Of a stretch of DNA of 29,411 nucleotides, positions 1 through 8,026 are shown one piece after another. Made by a program: the position numbers and the translations under genes. This DNA comes from CAYGZM01 sp964354365 (lineage in GTDB: Bacteria > Planctomycetota > Phycisphaerae > Sedimentisphaerales > Anaerobacaceae). Within the stretch, counting starts at the first letter, position 1, and every line of letters starts with the position of its first letter. The stretch is taken from the NCBI GenBank assembly GCA_964354365.1, contig CAYGZM010000038.1, forward strand, positions 1 through 29,411, read 5' to 3'. The notes under the pieces are model-generated. The model did no database searches, was not told the origin of the DNA, and saw only the letters and a program-made list of their open reading frames with translations.

Positions 1-31
1 AATACGTTGCCATCGAAAAGAAAAAATCAAC

Positions 32-133
32 AATGGTTCGACAGGCTCACCATCCCGAGCGAAGTCGAAGGAACGATTTTTTCTCGGCAGGGTGGGGCTT
101 GCCCCACCGAAGTGGTGGGCTGAAGCCCACCCT
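32..133. repeat. Dispersed hairpin repeat, copy 1
   Basis: This segment matches 2402-2513 almost base for base, except that copy 2 carries about 12 extra bases near its middle. It has two parts. The first holds TTCGAC and GTCGAA arms. The second is a strong hairpin whose outer arms are AGGGTGGG (89-96) and CCCACCCT (126-133), with a nested GGGGC/GCCCC pair. It is non-coding and REP-like. Its right edge directly abuts the inverted repeat of the IS element that begins at 135. Confidence 0.85.
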
Positions 134-147
134 GATATGGAACGACC

Positions 148-478
148 TTTGTCAATATGTTTTCAGCTTGTTTTTCGTTTGTTGCATTGTCGTATGGGAA
201 GACTTCGGTGCAGGCGGCTTCGACGATGAATCAGTCTGATATTCGTGGATTAGTCCGCCAGCGGCGGGCCAGAGCCGACATGGATATTCTCCGTCGAGAG
301 CCGGGCGCTCTACGGTCGTGAGTCCGGTCCGCCGGAGCGGGCCTGTCACATAGGGTGCGCCGCCCATGGCTCTTGTCGTGCCTGCACCGTAGGTCATCCG
401 TTCAATCCTTAACTCAAAGTCATTATTTCACGTCCATTAGCCCGCTTCGGAGGAGGGCTGATGAAAGAACATCCCCAG
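148..478 (-). ncRNA. Candidate bridge-RNA region of the IS1111-like element
   Basis: This is the non-coding stretch downstream of the truncated transposase, inside the element's inverted repeats. In the IS1111 subgroup the non-coding end that follows the transposase gene is known to encode the bridge RNA that guides recombination. The assignment rests only on position. The sequence contains G/C-rich self-complementary patches around 310-360, but no fold or covariance was computed. A small open frame at 152-397 shows no recognisable protein. Confidence 0.25.
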
Positions 479-712
479 TCATGCAGTCCTGGACTTGCCC
501 TGTAATTGATATTCACGCATCATGGCCGTCAATGTATCGATGCCCTTGAAACACCTCAGCAAAGCGACGACCTTTCGATATTCCGGACGCCAGGCCAGCT
601 CTTCGACCTGCTTGTCCAACGAGGCCAGCCGCTGCATACAGTGCTGCAATACTGCCACGTTGTGCTGTTTCTTGTGCGTGTCCATTGCTACATAAGTGGT
701 ACAATTGTCCAT
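479..712 (-). pseudogene. IS110-family transposase remnant, internally deleted
   Basis: The 77-residue product begins with the IS110-type N-terminus, in which AMDTHKKQHNVAV carries the first acidic residue of the RuvC-like fold. It then jumps directly to a segment typical of the region after the RuvC domain (RLASLDKQVEEL, then LLRCFKGIDTLTAM). It ends after a short unrelated tail. A normal transposase of this family has 300-400 residues, so most of the catalytic domain and the C-terminal Tnp_20 domain are missing. The start is ATG at 712, preceded by a clean AAAGGAG ribosome site. The frame is open across the internal junction, so a short peptide could still be made. It cannot catalyse transposition by itself. 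Confidence 0.7.
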
Positions 713-922
713 GATCGGCTCCTTTCGGTTGTATGCGGCTCTGTTACCGCAAGGTGACAACCCACAATTATCAGTGGGACCATCCCACTTTATCGCATAC
801 GCTCATTATCGGCATAGGACGACCTCTGCAACGCGGGGGCCGGTCGTTCCATATTTTCTACCGCCGCCCAATCACCGGCGGGCTTGCCAAAAACACCGCG
901 GGCAATTACTATTATTCGATAT

Positions 923-2323
923 ATGGATGAGACTTATGAAATAGGAAACCGGATCGGTGCGAAAGTAGCGTTTTTGGGGCTTTTTGTCGCGGCTGTGCTG
1001 TCGGCGCAATTGGTGGTTGCGATGAGGTCCCGCGTTGTGCTTTCGGAGCCGATAGCACTGACGCATGCGGGTCTGTCGGTGTCCATGCCGGAGGGCAACG
1101 GCTGGAAAAGCGCCAAACGATGGGAACACCAGCAGAACGGCTTCACTATAGGCAGCACATTTGGACCAGGCTCATCGAGGCCGACCGGCGCGGCCCGCTG
1201 CCGATACCTGTCGCCAACCGAGACTACCGGGCCTCAGACACGGTTTGAGCAGCAAGAGCGTGTGCTTGAAGGCAAGATTGTGCAGACGGGCCGGATAGAT
1301 GCGCACGCCATTACTGTTGACTGGGTCCATATACAAAAACCGGGTGCGTGGTTTAACACTTTCTTCGGCATGGCAAAGCTGCCGTACAACGCCCGACTCG
1401 AGATCGAAGTCCACGAGAGTACGGGCGACGCCGGCTTGGCTGAGAGCGTTTTCCGGCGGATCGCCGAGTCTCTGAGCGTTATCGACAGTCCGCTGCTCGA
1501 CGCGGGCGGTCAAATTATTGCCGAGATGAAGGGCAAAGGCATCGTCGCGTTTCTTGACAACCAGAATCGTCAGAGTCTCTTTCTGATCAGAGACGCGAGA
1601 GGAACCATCGTGGGCTTTACATCCGACGTCCTCGTCGATACGGGGCCGGGCAGCGAGCTGAACATACAGGCCGCGAGCCTATATTACATCAAAGGTCTTT
1701 TCGTCCACGAGGAGGTGAGCTCTTTTCAAAGTGATAATCGTTTCGACCGGTTCGTATGGCGTTTCGACCGGTTCGCCTGGAAGAGCGCCGGCATCGCTGC
1801 TGAGAGAGAGGGCGCCGCAATATCCCTGGACGAGGCCGGGATATTAACTGTCACCACGCTCGGCGAGGAGCCCAAAGAGAGCAGCTACTATATCGGCGCC
1901 GCGGCGGTGCCGGAGGTGTTGATCGAGCAGCTTCTCGCGCAGATGCTCGACAGCGACAGGAAAGAGATCGTTGTGGATATAATCGAGGCCGGCGGGCGAG
2001 TCACGCCCACGCATATTGTCCAGATCGAACCCGAAGGCGCTGCCGCCAAGGGGTCCGCAGACCCCACGGGCTCCTTGCGGGGCTGGCCAGGTCCGGATGC
2101 CGCGCACGTGGTGAAGCTGATGCCTCTGGATGGGCGAGGCTTTTATCAATTGGTGTGTCTAAACGAGCGCAAGGGCATATCGAAAAGCCTGCTGCAACGG
2201 GAAGAGACCTATTGGTTCGAGAGCATCGACCCGGAGGACGCAGCAAAGCTGTTTCCCGAGCGGGCAGAGTATATACTGCAAGGCGATAAGCTCAAAAAAT
2301 ACCTCGACGAGCGGAAAGAATAG
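923..2323 (+). CDS. Membrane-anchored protein of unknown function
   Basis: I do not recognise this 466-residue protein. It opens with a short hydrophilic stretch and one hydrophobic helix (about residues 10-34, AKVAFLGLFVAAVLSAQLVVA), so it is probably an inner-membrane-anchored or secreted protein facing the periplasm. The rest is a soluble mix of alpha and beta segments with no motif I can name. A 21-bp tandem duplication at 1739-1780 yields adjacent RFDRFVW and RFDRFAW repeats. The ATG at 923 lacks a strong ribosome site. A TTG at 884 would add 13 residues and is the main alternative. The gene starts just downstream of the IS-like element, so its promoter may lie in or next to that element. 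Confidence 0.7.
   Translation: MDETYEIGNRIGAKVAFLGLFVAAVLSAQLVVAMRSRVVLSEPIALTHAGLSVSMPEGNGWKSAKRWEHQQNGFTIGSTFGPGSSRPTGAARCRYLSPTETTGPQTRFEQQERVLEGKIVQTGRIDAHAITVDWVHIQKPGAWFNTFFGMAKLPYNARLEIEVHESTGDAGLAESVFRRIAESLSVIDSPLLDAGGQIIAEMKGKGIVAFLDNQNRQSLFLIRDARGTIVGFTSDVLVDTGPGSELNIQAASLYYIKGLFVHEEVSSFQSDNRFDRFVWRFDRFAWKSAGIAAEREGAAISLDEAGILTVTTLGEEPKESSYYIGAAAVPEVLIEQLLAQMLDSDRKEIVVDIIEAGGRVTPTHIVQIEPEGAAAKGSADPTGSLRGWPGPDAAHVVKLMPLDGRGFYQLVCLNERKGISKSLLQREETYWFESIDPEDAAKLFPERAEYILQGDKLKKYLDERKE
1739..1780 (+). repeat. 21-bp in-frame tandem duplication
   Basis: CGTTTCGACCGGTTCG followed by TATGG (1739-1759) is repeated immediately at 1760-1780 with two mismatches. The unit is seven codons long, so the reading frame of the host gene is preserved. 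Confidence 0.85.
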
Positions 2324-2393
2324 CCGGGCATATCCCCGGCAGCCGGAAATTGCAGGAGGGCTCAACGAAGCCAACCGTATTGGGAGCAATGAG

Positions 2394-2533
2394 TTCTGTA
2401 AAATGGTTCGACAGGCTCACCATCCTGAGCACCGTCGAAGGAAGTCGAAGGAACGATTTTTTCTGGGTAGGGTGGGGCTTGCCCCACCGAAGTGGTGGGC
2501 TGAAGCCCACCCTACGCCTGCAATTTTGCAGAA
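2394..2533. repeat. Composite repeat, hairpin copy 2 with inverted ends
   Basis: The second copy of the hairpin repeat (2402-2513) is bracketed by an 11-bp inverted repeat with one mismatch: TTCTGTAAAAT at 2394-2404 and ATTTTGCAGAA at 2523-2533. The right end, CCTGCAATTTTGCAGAA at 2517-2533, recurs exactly in opposite orientation at 15236-15252. The left end plus flank at 2389-2404 matches 15231-15246 at 15 of 16 bases. This suggests a small mobile or mobilised non-coding element. It fills the gap between the unknown gene and the first GH95 gene. Confidence 0.7.
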
Positions 2534-2554
2534 GCCTTCTATCAGGAGCAGAAG

Positions 2555-5056
2555 ATGGAGAACAATAGGAATAAATCGTTGATTGGAGGGCGCGAATCGG
2601 TAGTTTTGGCCAGCGCAGACTCCCGGACGGCCAATCGCCGAGTCGCCGCAGCTTTGATGTTCGCAGTGCTTGCCTGCTTTGCAGCAACTCTTTGCTTGTC
2701 GGCTGGCGGGTGTGTGGTCGGTCGGGCCGGACAGGCTGGAAGCAGCCTGCCTGACGCCGGGATTTGGAATGACCTGAAGCTATGGTATCGCCAACCTGCC
2801 GAAAAATGGACCGAGGCTCTGCCGCTCGGCAACGGGCGGCTCGGTGCGATGGTCTTCGGGGGCACGCTAAACGAGCGACTGCAGTTCAACGAAGATACGC
2901 TGTGGACCGGAGGCCCGCACGAATACCATCACGAGGGGGCCGCCGAGCACTTAGCAGCAGTCCGCAAGCTCCTCTTCGACGGTAAACAGCGCGAAGCCGA
3001 GAAGCTGGCAATGGAAGAGATGATGAGCGTTCCCCTTCGCCAGGAGCAGTATCAACCGTTCGGTGATTTGCGTTTGACTTTTCCCGGCCACGACAACGTC
3101 ACCGATTATCGCCGAGAACTGGACATCGATTCAGCCTTGGCGACGGTTCGCTATCGAATCGGCGATACGACCTTCACCCGGGAAGTCTTCTCCAGCTTCC
3201 CGGACCAGGTGATTGTTGTGCGATTGACGAGTGACAAGCCCGGCAAATTGACCTTCACCGCCACGATGGACAGCCCGCACACCGACGCCCGGACAGTTGC
3301 GGTGGACAAAAACATCCTGGCGATGCGAGGCCGGCTCACCGGTTTCACGGGCGAGCAAATCGAAGGGCGGGCGCCGAACGTGCTGAAATTTGAGTCGCGT
3401 CTGCGAGCATCGGTCGAAGGCGGCAGGCTGGCGGTTGGCTCAGAGAAGATAAGCGTGACCGACGCCAACTCCGCAACGCTGGTGCTTGCCGCCGCCACAA
3501 GTTTCAAGAGCTTCCGGGACGTAAGTGGCGACCCACAGGCGCTGTGCCAGCGCACCGTCAAGGCCGTCAGCCAGAAGAGCTACGAGTCCTTGCGCGCGGC
3601 GCACGTTGCGGACCACCGCGCGTTGTTCCGCAGGGTCGATCTCGACTTGGGCACAAGCGATGCAGCCAACCAGCCCACGGACCGGCGTATCGCCGATTTC
3701 GTAAAGCAGAACGACCCGCAATTCGTCGAACTTTACTTTCAGTTCGGTCGGTATCTTCTGATTGCAAGCTCGCGTCCCGGCAGTCAGCCTGCCAACCTCC
3801 AGGGTATATGGAATGAAAGCCTCAATCCACCCTGGGAAAGCAAGTGGACGACCAATATCAATACCGAGATGAACTACTGGCCTGCCGAAGTCACAAATCT
3901 GTCGGAGTGCCACGCGCCGCTTTTCGATTTAATCGAGGATGTGGCGGAGTCCGGCAGCAAGACCGCTAAAGTCCATTATGGCTGCCGAGGGTGGGTGCTG
4001 CACCATAATACCGACCTCTGGCGAGGGACCGCGCCTATCAATGCGTCGGACCACGGAATCTGGGTAACAGGCGGGGCGTGGCTGTGCCAGGACCTCTGGG
4101 AGTATTACGCCTTTACCGGCGATGAGGCCTTTCTCAGAAAGAGGGCCTATCCCATAATGAAAGGCGCCGCGCAATTCTTCGCCGATTTTCTGATTGAGGA
4201 CCGGAAAACCGGATGGCTAATCAGCACGCCTTCCAATTCGCCGGAGAACGGCGGTCTCGTGGCGGGGCCTACGATGGACCATCAAATCATCCGCGATTTG
4301 CTGACCAACTGCATCACAGCTTCAGAGGTCCTGAACATTGATAAGGCTTTCCGCGGGCAATTGACGGAGTTGAAAAGCCGTATCGCACCGAACCAGATTG
4401 GCCAATACGGCCAGCTCCAGGAGTGGCTCGAAGACAAGGACGACCCCAGGAACCAGCACCGGCACGTCTCGCACCTTTTCGGCCTGCATCCGGGAAAAGA
4501 GATCACGCGTCGCGGGACGCCGGACCTCTTCGCAGCCGCGAAGAAGTCGCTGGAGTTTCGAGGCGACGGCGGCACGGGGTGGTCGATGGCCTGGAAGGTG
4601 AATTTCTGGGCGAGATTTGAGGACGGCGACCACGCCTACAAGATGCTCGCCAATTTGCTGACTCCGCAGCGGATATATCCGAACATGTTCGACTCGTGCC
4701 CGCCCTTCCAGATAGACGGCAACTTCGGCGGCACGGCCGGCATCGCCGAGATGCTCCTGCAGAGCCACGCCGGTGAGATTCATCTGCTGCCCGCCCTGCC
4801 GAGCGCATGGCCCAGCGGCAGCGTCAAGGGCCTCCGCGCACGCGGCGGATTCGAGGTGGACATCGCCTGGAAGGACGGCAAGCTGGTCACCGCTGCTATC
4901 CGCTCGCTGTTGGGCAACAACTGCAGAATCCGAACCGGCGCGCCGGTCAAGGTGACATCCGGCGGCAAGACCGTTGGAACGACAAGCCCCGAAGAAAACG
5001 TCGTCGAATTCCAGACGAAGGCCAACAAGACCTATATCGTAGCAACTGAACAATAG
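2555..5056 (+). CDS. GH95 alpha-L-fucosidase-type glycoside hydrolase
   Basis: The 833-residue product is a full-length GH95 protein. This family releases alpha-1,2-linked L-fucose (some members L-galactose) by inversion. A hydrophobic segment (residues 31-50) ending in AGGC suggests a lipoprotein signal with Cys53. The N-terminal beta-sandwich follows, with EALPLGNGRLGAMVFGG and FNEDTLW, then the (alpha/alpha)6 barrel. NINTEMNYW near residue 434 matches the two Asn residues that hold the catalytic water, SPEN near 562 holds the probable acid, and FQIDGNFGG near 718 carries the Asp. The ATG at 2555 has AGGAG six bases upstream; about 34 residues precede the signal helix, so Met35 is a possible alternative. 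It is 29 bp upstream of a second GH95 gene and probably co-transcribed with it. Confidence 0.9.
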   Translation: MENNRNKSLIGGRESVVLASADSRTANRRVAAALMFAVLACFAATLCLSAGGCVVGRAGQAGSSLPDAGIWNDLKLWYRQPAEKWTEALPLGNGRLGAMVFGGTLNERLQFNEDTLWTGGPHEYHHEGAAEHLAAVRKLLFDGKQREAEKLAMEEMMSVPLRQEQYQPFGDLRLTFPGHDNVTDYRRELDIDSALATVRYRIGDTTFTREVFSSFPDQVIVVRLTSDKPGKLTFTATMDSPHTDARTVAVDKNILAMRGRLTGFTGEQIEGRAPNVLKFESRLRASVEGGRLAVGSEKISVTDANSATLVLAAATSFKSFRDVSGDPQALCQRTVKAVSQKSYESLRAAHVADHRALFRRVDLDLGTSDAANQPTDRRIADFVKQNDPQFVELYFQFGRYLLIASSRPGSQPANLQGIWNESLNPPWESKWTTNINTEMNYWPAEVTNLSECHAPLFDLIEDVAESGSKTAKVHYGCRGWVLHHNTDLWRGTAPINASDHGIWVTGGAWLCQDLWEYYAFTGDEAFLRKRAYPIMKGAAQFFADFLIEDRKTGWLISTPSNSPENGGLVAGPTMDHQIIRDLLTNCITASEVLNIDKAFRGQLTELKSRIAPNQIGQYGQLQEWLEDKDDPRNQHRHVSHLFGLHPGKEITRRGTPDLFAAAKKSLEFRGDGGTGWSMAWKVNFWARFEDGDHAYKMLANLLTPQRIYPNMFDSCPPFQIDGNFGGTAGIAEMLLQSHAGEIHLLPALPSAWPSGSVKGLRARGGFEVDIAWKDGKLVTAAIRSLLGNNCRIRTGAPVKVTSGGKTVGTTSPEENVVEFQTKANKTYIVATEQ

Positions 5057-5085
5057 CCGCAAATGTTATTCTGAGAGAATCCGAA

Positions 5086-8019
5086 ATGAAAAGCAAACAA
5101 GCCCGAACGCTGAAGACCACAAGTGAATGCTTGTTGAGACTCACTTTTTTCATCCTGTTCTTTGGTTGCCTGATTGTCGGATGCGTAACCGACTCGGCGC
5201 AGAAGGCCCAAATCAGCAGTCTAAACGACAAAGATTGGTCTGGCCTTCAACTATGGTACCGCCGGCCTGCGCAGAAGTGGACCGAGGCGCTGCCGGTGGG
5301 CAACGGTCGGCTTGGAGCTATGGTCTTCGGCGGGACCACGGTCGAGCGGATTCAGCTCAACGAGGACACGCTTTGGGCCGGTCCGCCGGTCGCCCAGGAC
5401 CGCGCCGGCGCCTACACGCATATCGCCGAGGCGAGAAAGCTCATCTTCGAAGGCAAGCACTCCGAAGCGCAGTCGATTATCCAGAGAGAGGTCATGGGTC
5501 CTGACATCTCGCCGCGAAGCTACCAGACGGTCGGCGATATGCGGATCAGGATGACCGGGGGCAAGGACAAGGACGCGGACAAGGACAATGCCGTTCTTGC
5601 CCTTACCAGTTGGCGTCGGGGCGGCGAGGACGACCCTGAAAAGAGCGAGTATGTACAGCCGGATTACGATGATTCGAGCTGGACCAAGCTGCTGGCCGAG
5701 TCGGGCAGGTTCGTCAAAGGCGAGGCCTCGGTGGCGCCGAGCAAAAAAGCCGTCTTTCGCAGCACCTTCAAGCTTACGGACGAGCAGGTCAAAAGCGTCG
5801 GCCATTATTTGAACCTCGGACCCATTGACGACCGGGGAACGGTATATGTGAACGGCAAAGAGGCAGGCAAAACCAGCGACTACTCCAAGCCGCACAGCTT
5901 CGACGTCAGCAAATATCTCAAGGCGGGCGAGAACATTATCGCTATTGTCGTAGCCAATGTCGGCGGCCCAGGAGCAATGACCCCTTCGGCGACTATCGGG
6001 CCTGCGTCGGATTCGACTTCCGCTTATGTGTCGCCCGCGACCGAATCCTACGAGCGCCGGCTCGATCTCGACACCGGCACAGCAACAACGACTTTCAAGA
6101 TGGATGGCATCACGTACAAGCGCGAGGTCTTCGCCAGCCCGGTCGATCAGGCCGTGGTGGTGCGTCTGACGGCGGACAAGCCGGGCGGTATCAGCGTCGA
6201 GGTCGGACTGGATCGCCCCGCCGATTTCGAGGTCGAGCCTGTTGGGAATGATACGTTGGCTATGTTCGGACAGGCAAGCCATAACGGCAAGCATAAAGGC
6301 GTCAAATATCACACCCGGCTTCAAGCCAAACCACAAGGCGGCGTGGTCGCGATAAAGGACAACGACATTTCAATCACCAACGCCGACGCCGTGACATTGT
6401 TCCTGGCGGCGGCGACGGACTACAACTTCGACAAACCCTACGAACCACTCAAGAGGGACCTCGCTAAAGTCTGTGCCGAGCGGCTTGCGGCGGTCGGCAG
6501 GAGGAGCTTCGAGCGAATCAGGGCCGACCACATTGCCGAGCACCGCAGGCTGTTCCGGCGCGTGGATCTGGACCTGGGTTCGACGCCGGCAGCCGCCGGG
6601 CCCACCGACGAGAGACTCCGGGCGCTCAGTGACGGCGCCGAGGACCCGGCGCTGGTGAGCTTGTACTTTCAGTTCGGCAGGTATCTTCTGATATCGTGCT
6701 CGCGGCCGGGCTGTATGCCGAGCAACCTGCAGGGCCTCTGGAACGACAGTATCGCCGCGCCCTGGAACGCGGACTACCACATCAACATCAATATCCAGAT
6801 GAACTACTGGCCCGCTGAGGTCTGCAACCTGTCCGAATGTCACGATCCTTTCTTCAGACTGACCGAGGCGCTGGTGCCAGCGGGCCGAAAGACCGCGCGC
6901 GACGTGTATAACTGCCGGGGCTTTGTCGCCCACCACACGACCGACGCATGGCTCTGGACCAGCCCAGTCGGCAGCGTCGGCTACGGGATGTGGCCGATGG
7001 GCGCCGCTTGGTGCACGCAGCATTTTATGGAGCACTACCGCTTCACAGGCGACAAAGAGTTTCTCAAAAACAGGGCTTATCCAATACTAAAAGAGGCCTC
7101 GCTCTTTCTGCTTGACTGGCTCGTCGAGGATCCGAAAACCGGCAAGCTCGTCTCCGGCCCGTCGAACTCCCCTGAAAACGCCTTCGAGGCCCCGAATGGA
7201 AAGAGGGTGAACCTCTCGATGGGCCCGTCGATGGACCAGGAGATAATCTGGGACACCTTCACCAACCTCATCGAGGCGGCGGAAATTTTGGGCATCAAAG
7301 ATGATTTCATCGAGCAGGTTGTCGCTGCGCGCGAGAAGCTGGCGCTGCCGAAGATCGGCTCAGACGGGCGACTGATGGAATGGGCCGATGAATTCAAGGA
7401 GCCTGAACCCGGCCATAGACACGTATCGCACCTGTTCGCGGTCCATCCGGGCAGGCAGCTCACATTCCAGCGGACGCCTGCGATGATGGCGGCGGCACAA
7501 AAGAGTATCGAGTTTCGACTCGCAAACGGCGGCGGACATACGGGCTGGAGCAGGGCGTGGATAATCAATTTCTGGGCGAGGTTCCTCCAGGGCGACAAGG
7601 CCCAGGAAAATGTCACGGCCCTTCTGGTGAAATCCACCCACCCGAATCTGTTCGACAACCATCCGCCCTTTCAGATCGACGGCAACTACGGCGGGTGTGC
7701 CGGCATAGCCGAGATGCTGCTACAGAGTCACGCCGGCGAGATTCATCTGCTGCCCGCCCTGCCGAAGGCCTGGCCTGCCGGTTCGGTAAAGGGCCTGCGA
7801 GCGCGAGGCGGATTCGAGGTTGACATTGCTTGGACGGACGGCAAGCTCACATCCGCCGCTATCCGCTCGCTTTTAGGCAACGACTGCAAAATCCGCACCG
7901 CCCGGCCCGTGAAGGTGACGTGCGACGGCAAGGCTGCCAAGACTACCGCCGCAGGAGAAAACCTCGTCGAGTTCGAGACCAGGGCGAGCCGGACCTATCA
8001 GGTTTCGCCGGGGAGCTGA
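5086..8019 (+). CDS. GH95 fucosidase-type lipoprotein with inserted beta-sandwich domain
   Basis: This second GH95 enzyme has 977 residues, about 140 more than its upstream paralogue. The N-terminus is a lipoprotein signal with lipobox LIVGC and Cys33, so it is probably membrane-anchored. GH95 landmarks are present: EALPVGNGRLGAMVFGG, LNEDTLW, NINIQMNYW near residue 567, SPEN near 696 and FQIDGNYGG near 862. The extra length lies at about residues 160-318, between strands of the N-terminal sandwich (after SYQTVGDMRIRM, before SYERRLDLD). This insert reads like a galactose-binding-fold module of the GH2 N-domain type (DDSSWTKL, VFRSTFKL, VYVNGKEAG, YLKAGENIIAIVV). The C-terminal 100 residues are very close to those of the upstream paralogue. 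The downstream M50 gene begins seven bases after the stop. Confidence 0.9.
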   Translation: MKSKQARTLKTTSECLLRLTFFILFFGCLIVGCVTDSAQKAQISSLNDKDWSGLQLWYRRPAQKWTEALPVGNGRLGAMVFGGTTVERIQLNEDTLWAGPPVAQDRAGAYTHIAEARKLIFEGKHSEAQSIIQREVMGPDISPRSYQTVGDMRIRMTGGKDKDADKDNAVLALTSWRRGGEDDPEKSEYVQPDYDDSSWTKLLAESGRFVKGEASVAPSKKAVFRSTFKLTDEQVKSVGHYLNLGPIDDRGTVYVNGKEAGKTSDYSKPHSFDVSKYLKAGENIIAIVVANVGGPGAMTPSATIGPASDSTSAYVSPATESYERRLDLDTGTATTTFKMDGITYKREVFASPVDQAVVVRLTADKPGGISVEVGLDRPADFEVEPVGNDTLAMFGQASHNGKHKGVKYHTRLQAKPQGGVVAIKDNDISITNADAVTLFLAAATDYNFDKPYEPLKRDLAKVCAERLAAVGRRSFERIRADHIAEHRRLFRRVDLDLGSTPAAAGPTDERLRALSDGAEDPALVSLYFQFGRYLLISCSRPGCMPSNLQGLWNDSIAAPWNADYHININIQMNYWPAEVCNLSECHDPFFRLTEALVPAGRKTARDVYNCRGFVAHHTTDAWLWTSPVGSVGYGMWPMGAAWCTQHFMEHYRFTGDKEFLKNRAYPILKEASLFLLDWLVEDPKTGKLVSGPSNSPENAFEAPNGKRVNLSMGPSMDQEIIWDTFTNLIEAAEILGIKDDFIEQVVAAREKLALPKIGSDGRLMEWADEFKEPEPGHRHVSHLFAVHPGRQLTFQRTPAMMAAAQKSIEFRLANGGGHTGWSRAWIINFWARFLQGDKAQENVTALLVKSTHPNLFDNHPPFQIDGNYGGCAGIAEMLLQSHAGEIHLLPALPKAWPAGSVKGLRARGGFEVDIAWTDGKLTSAAIRSLLGNDCKIRTARPVKVTCDGKAAKTTAAGENLVEFETRASRTYQVSPGS

Positions 8020-8026
8020 GGACCTT

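Larger units (their letters stand above)
135..854 (-). mobile_element. Internally deleted IS110/IS1111-type element (non-autonomous)
   Basis: A perfect 13-bp inverted repeat bounds this segment: ATATGGAACGACC at 135-147 and GGTCGTTCCATAT at 842-854. Between them, on the minus strand, lies a short gene whose product resembles pieces of an IS110-family (DEDD) transposase. Downstream of it are about 330 bp of non-coding sequence. Most IS110 elements lack terminal inverted repeats, but the IS1111 subgroup has subterminal ones of this size, which is why that subgroup is preferred. The true element may extend a few bases beyond the repeats. A full-length element would be about 1.4-1.6 kb, so this is a MITE-like derivative. 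It lies between a hairpin repeat and the start of the gene at 923. Confidence 0.65.

Noticed and set aside
152..397. Open frame of 81 codons on the minus strand downstream of the transposase remnant
   Set aside because: It has no recognisable protein pattern, lacks a ribosome site and lies where the IS1111-type non-coding RNA would be expected.
4322..5062. 246-codon minus-strand frame opposite the first GH95 gene
   Set aside because: It is antisense to strongly conserved GH95 sequence and shows no independent start signal.
5251..6336. Long 361-codon minus-strand frame opposite the second GH95 gene
   Set aside because: It is the antisense shadow of a GC-rich gene with clear GH95 motifs; its translation is rich in Arg, His and Leu without family features.
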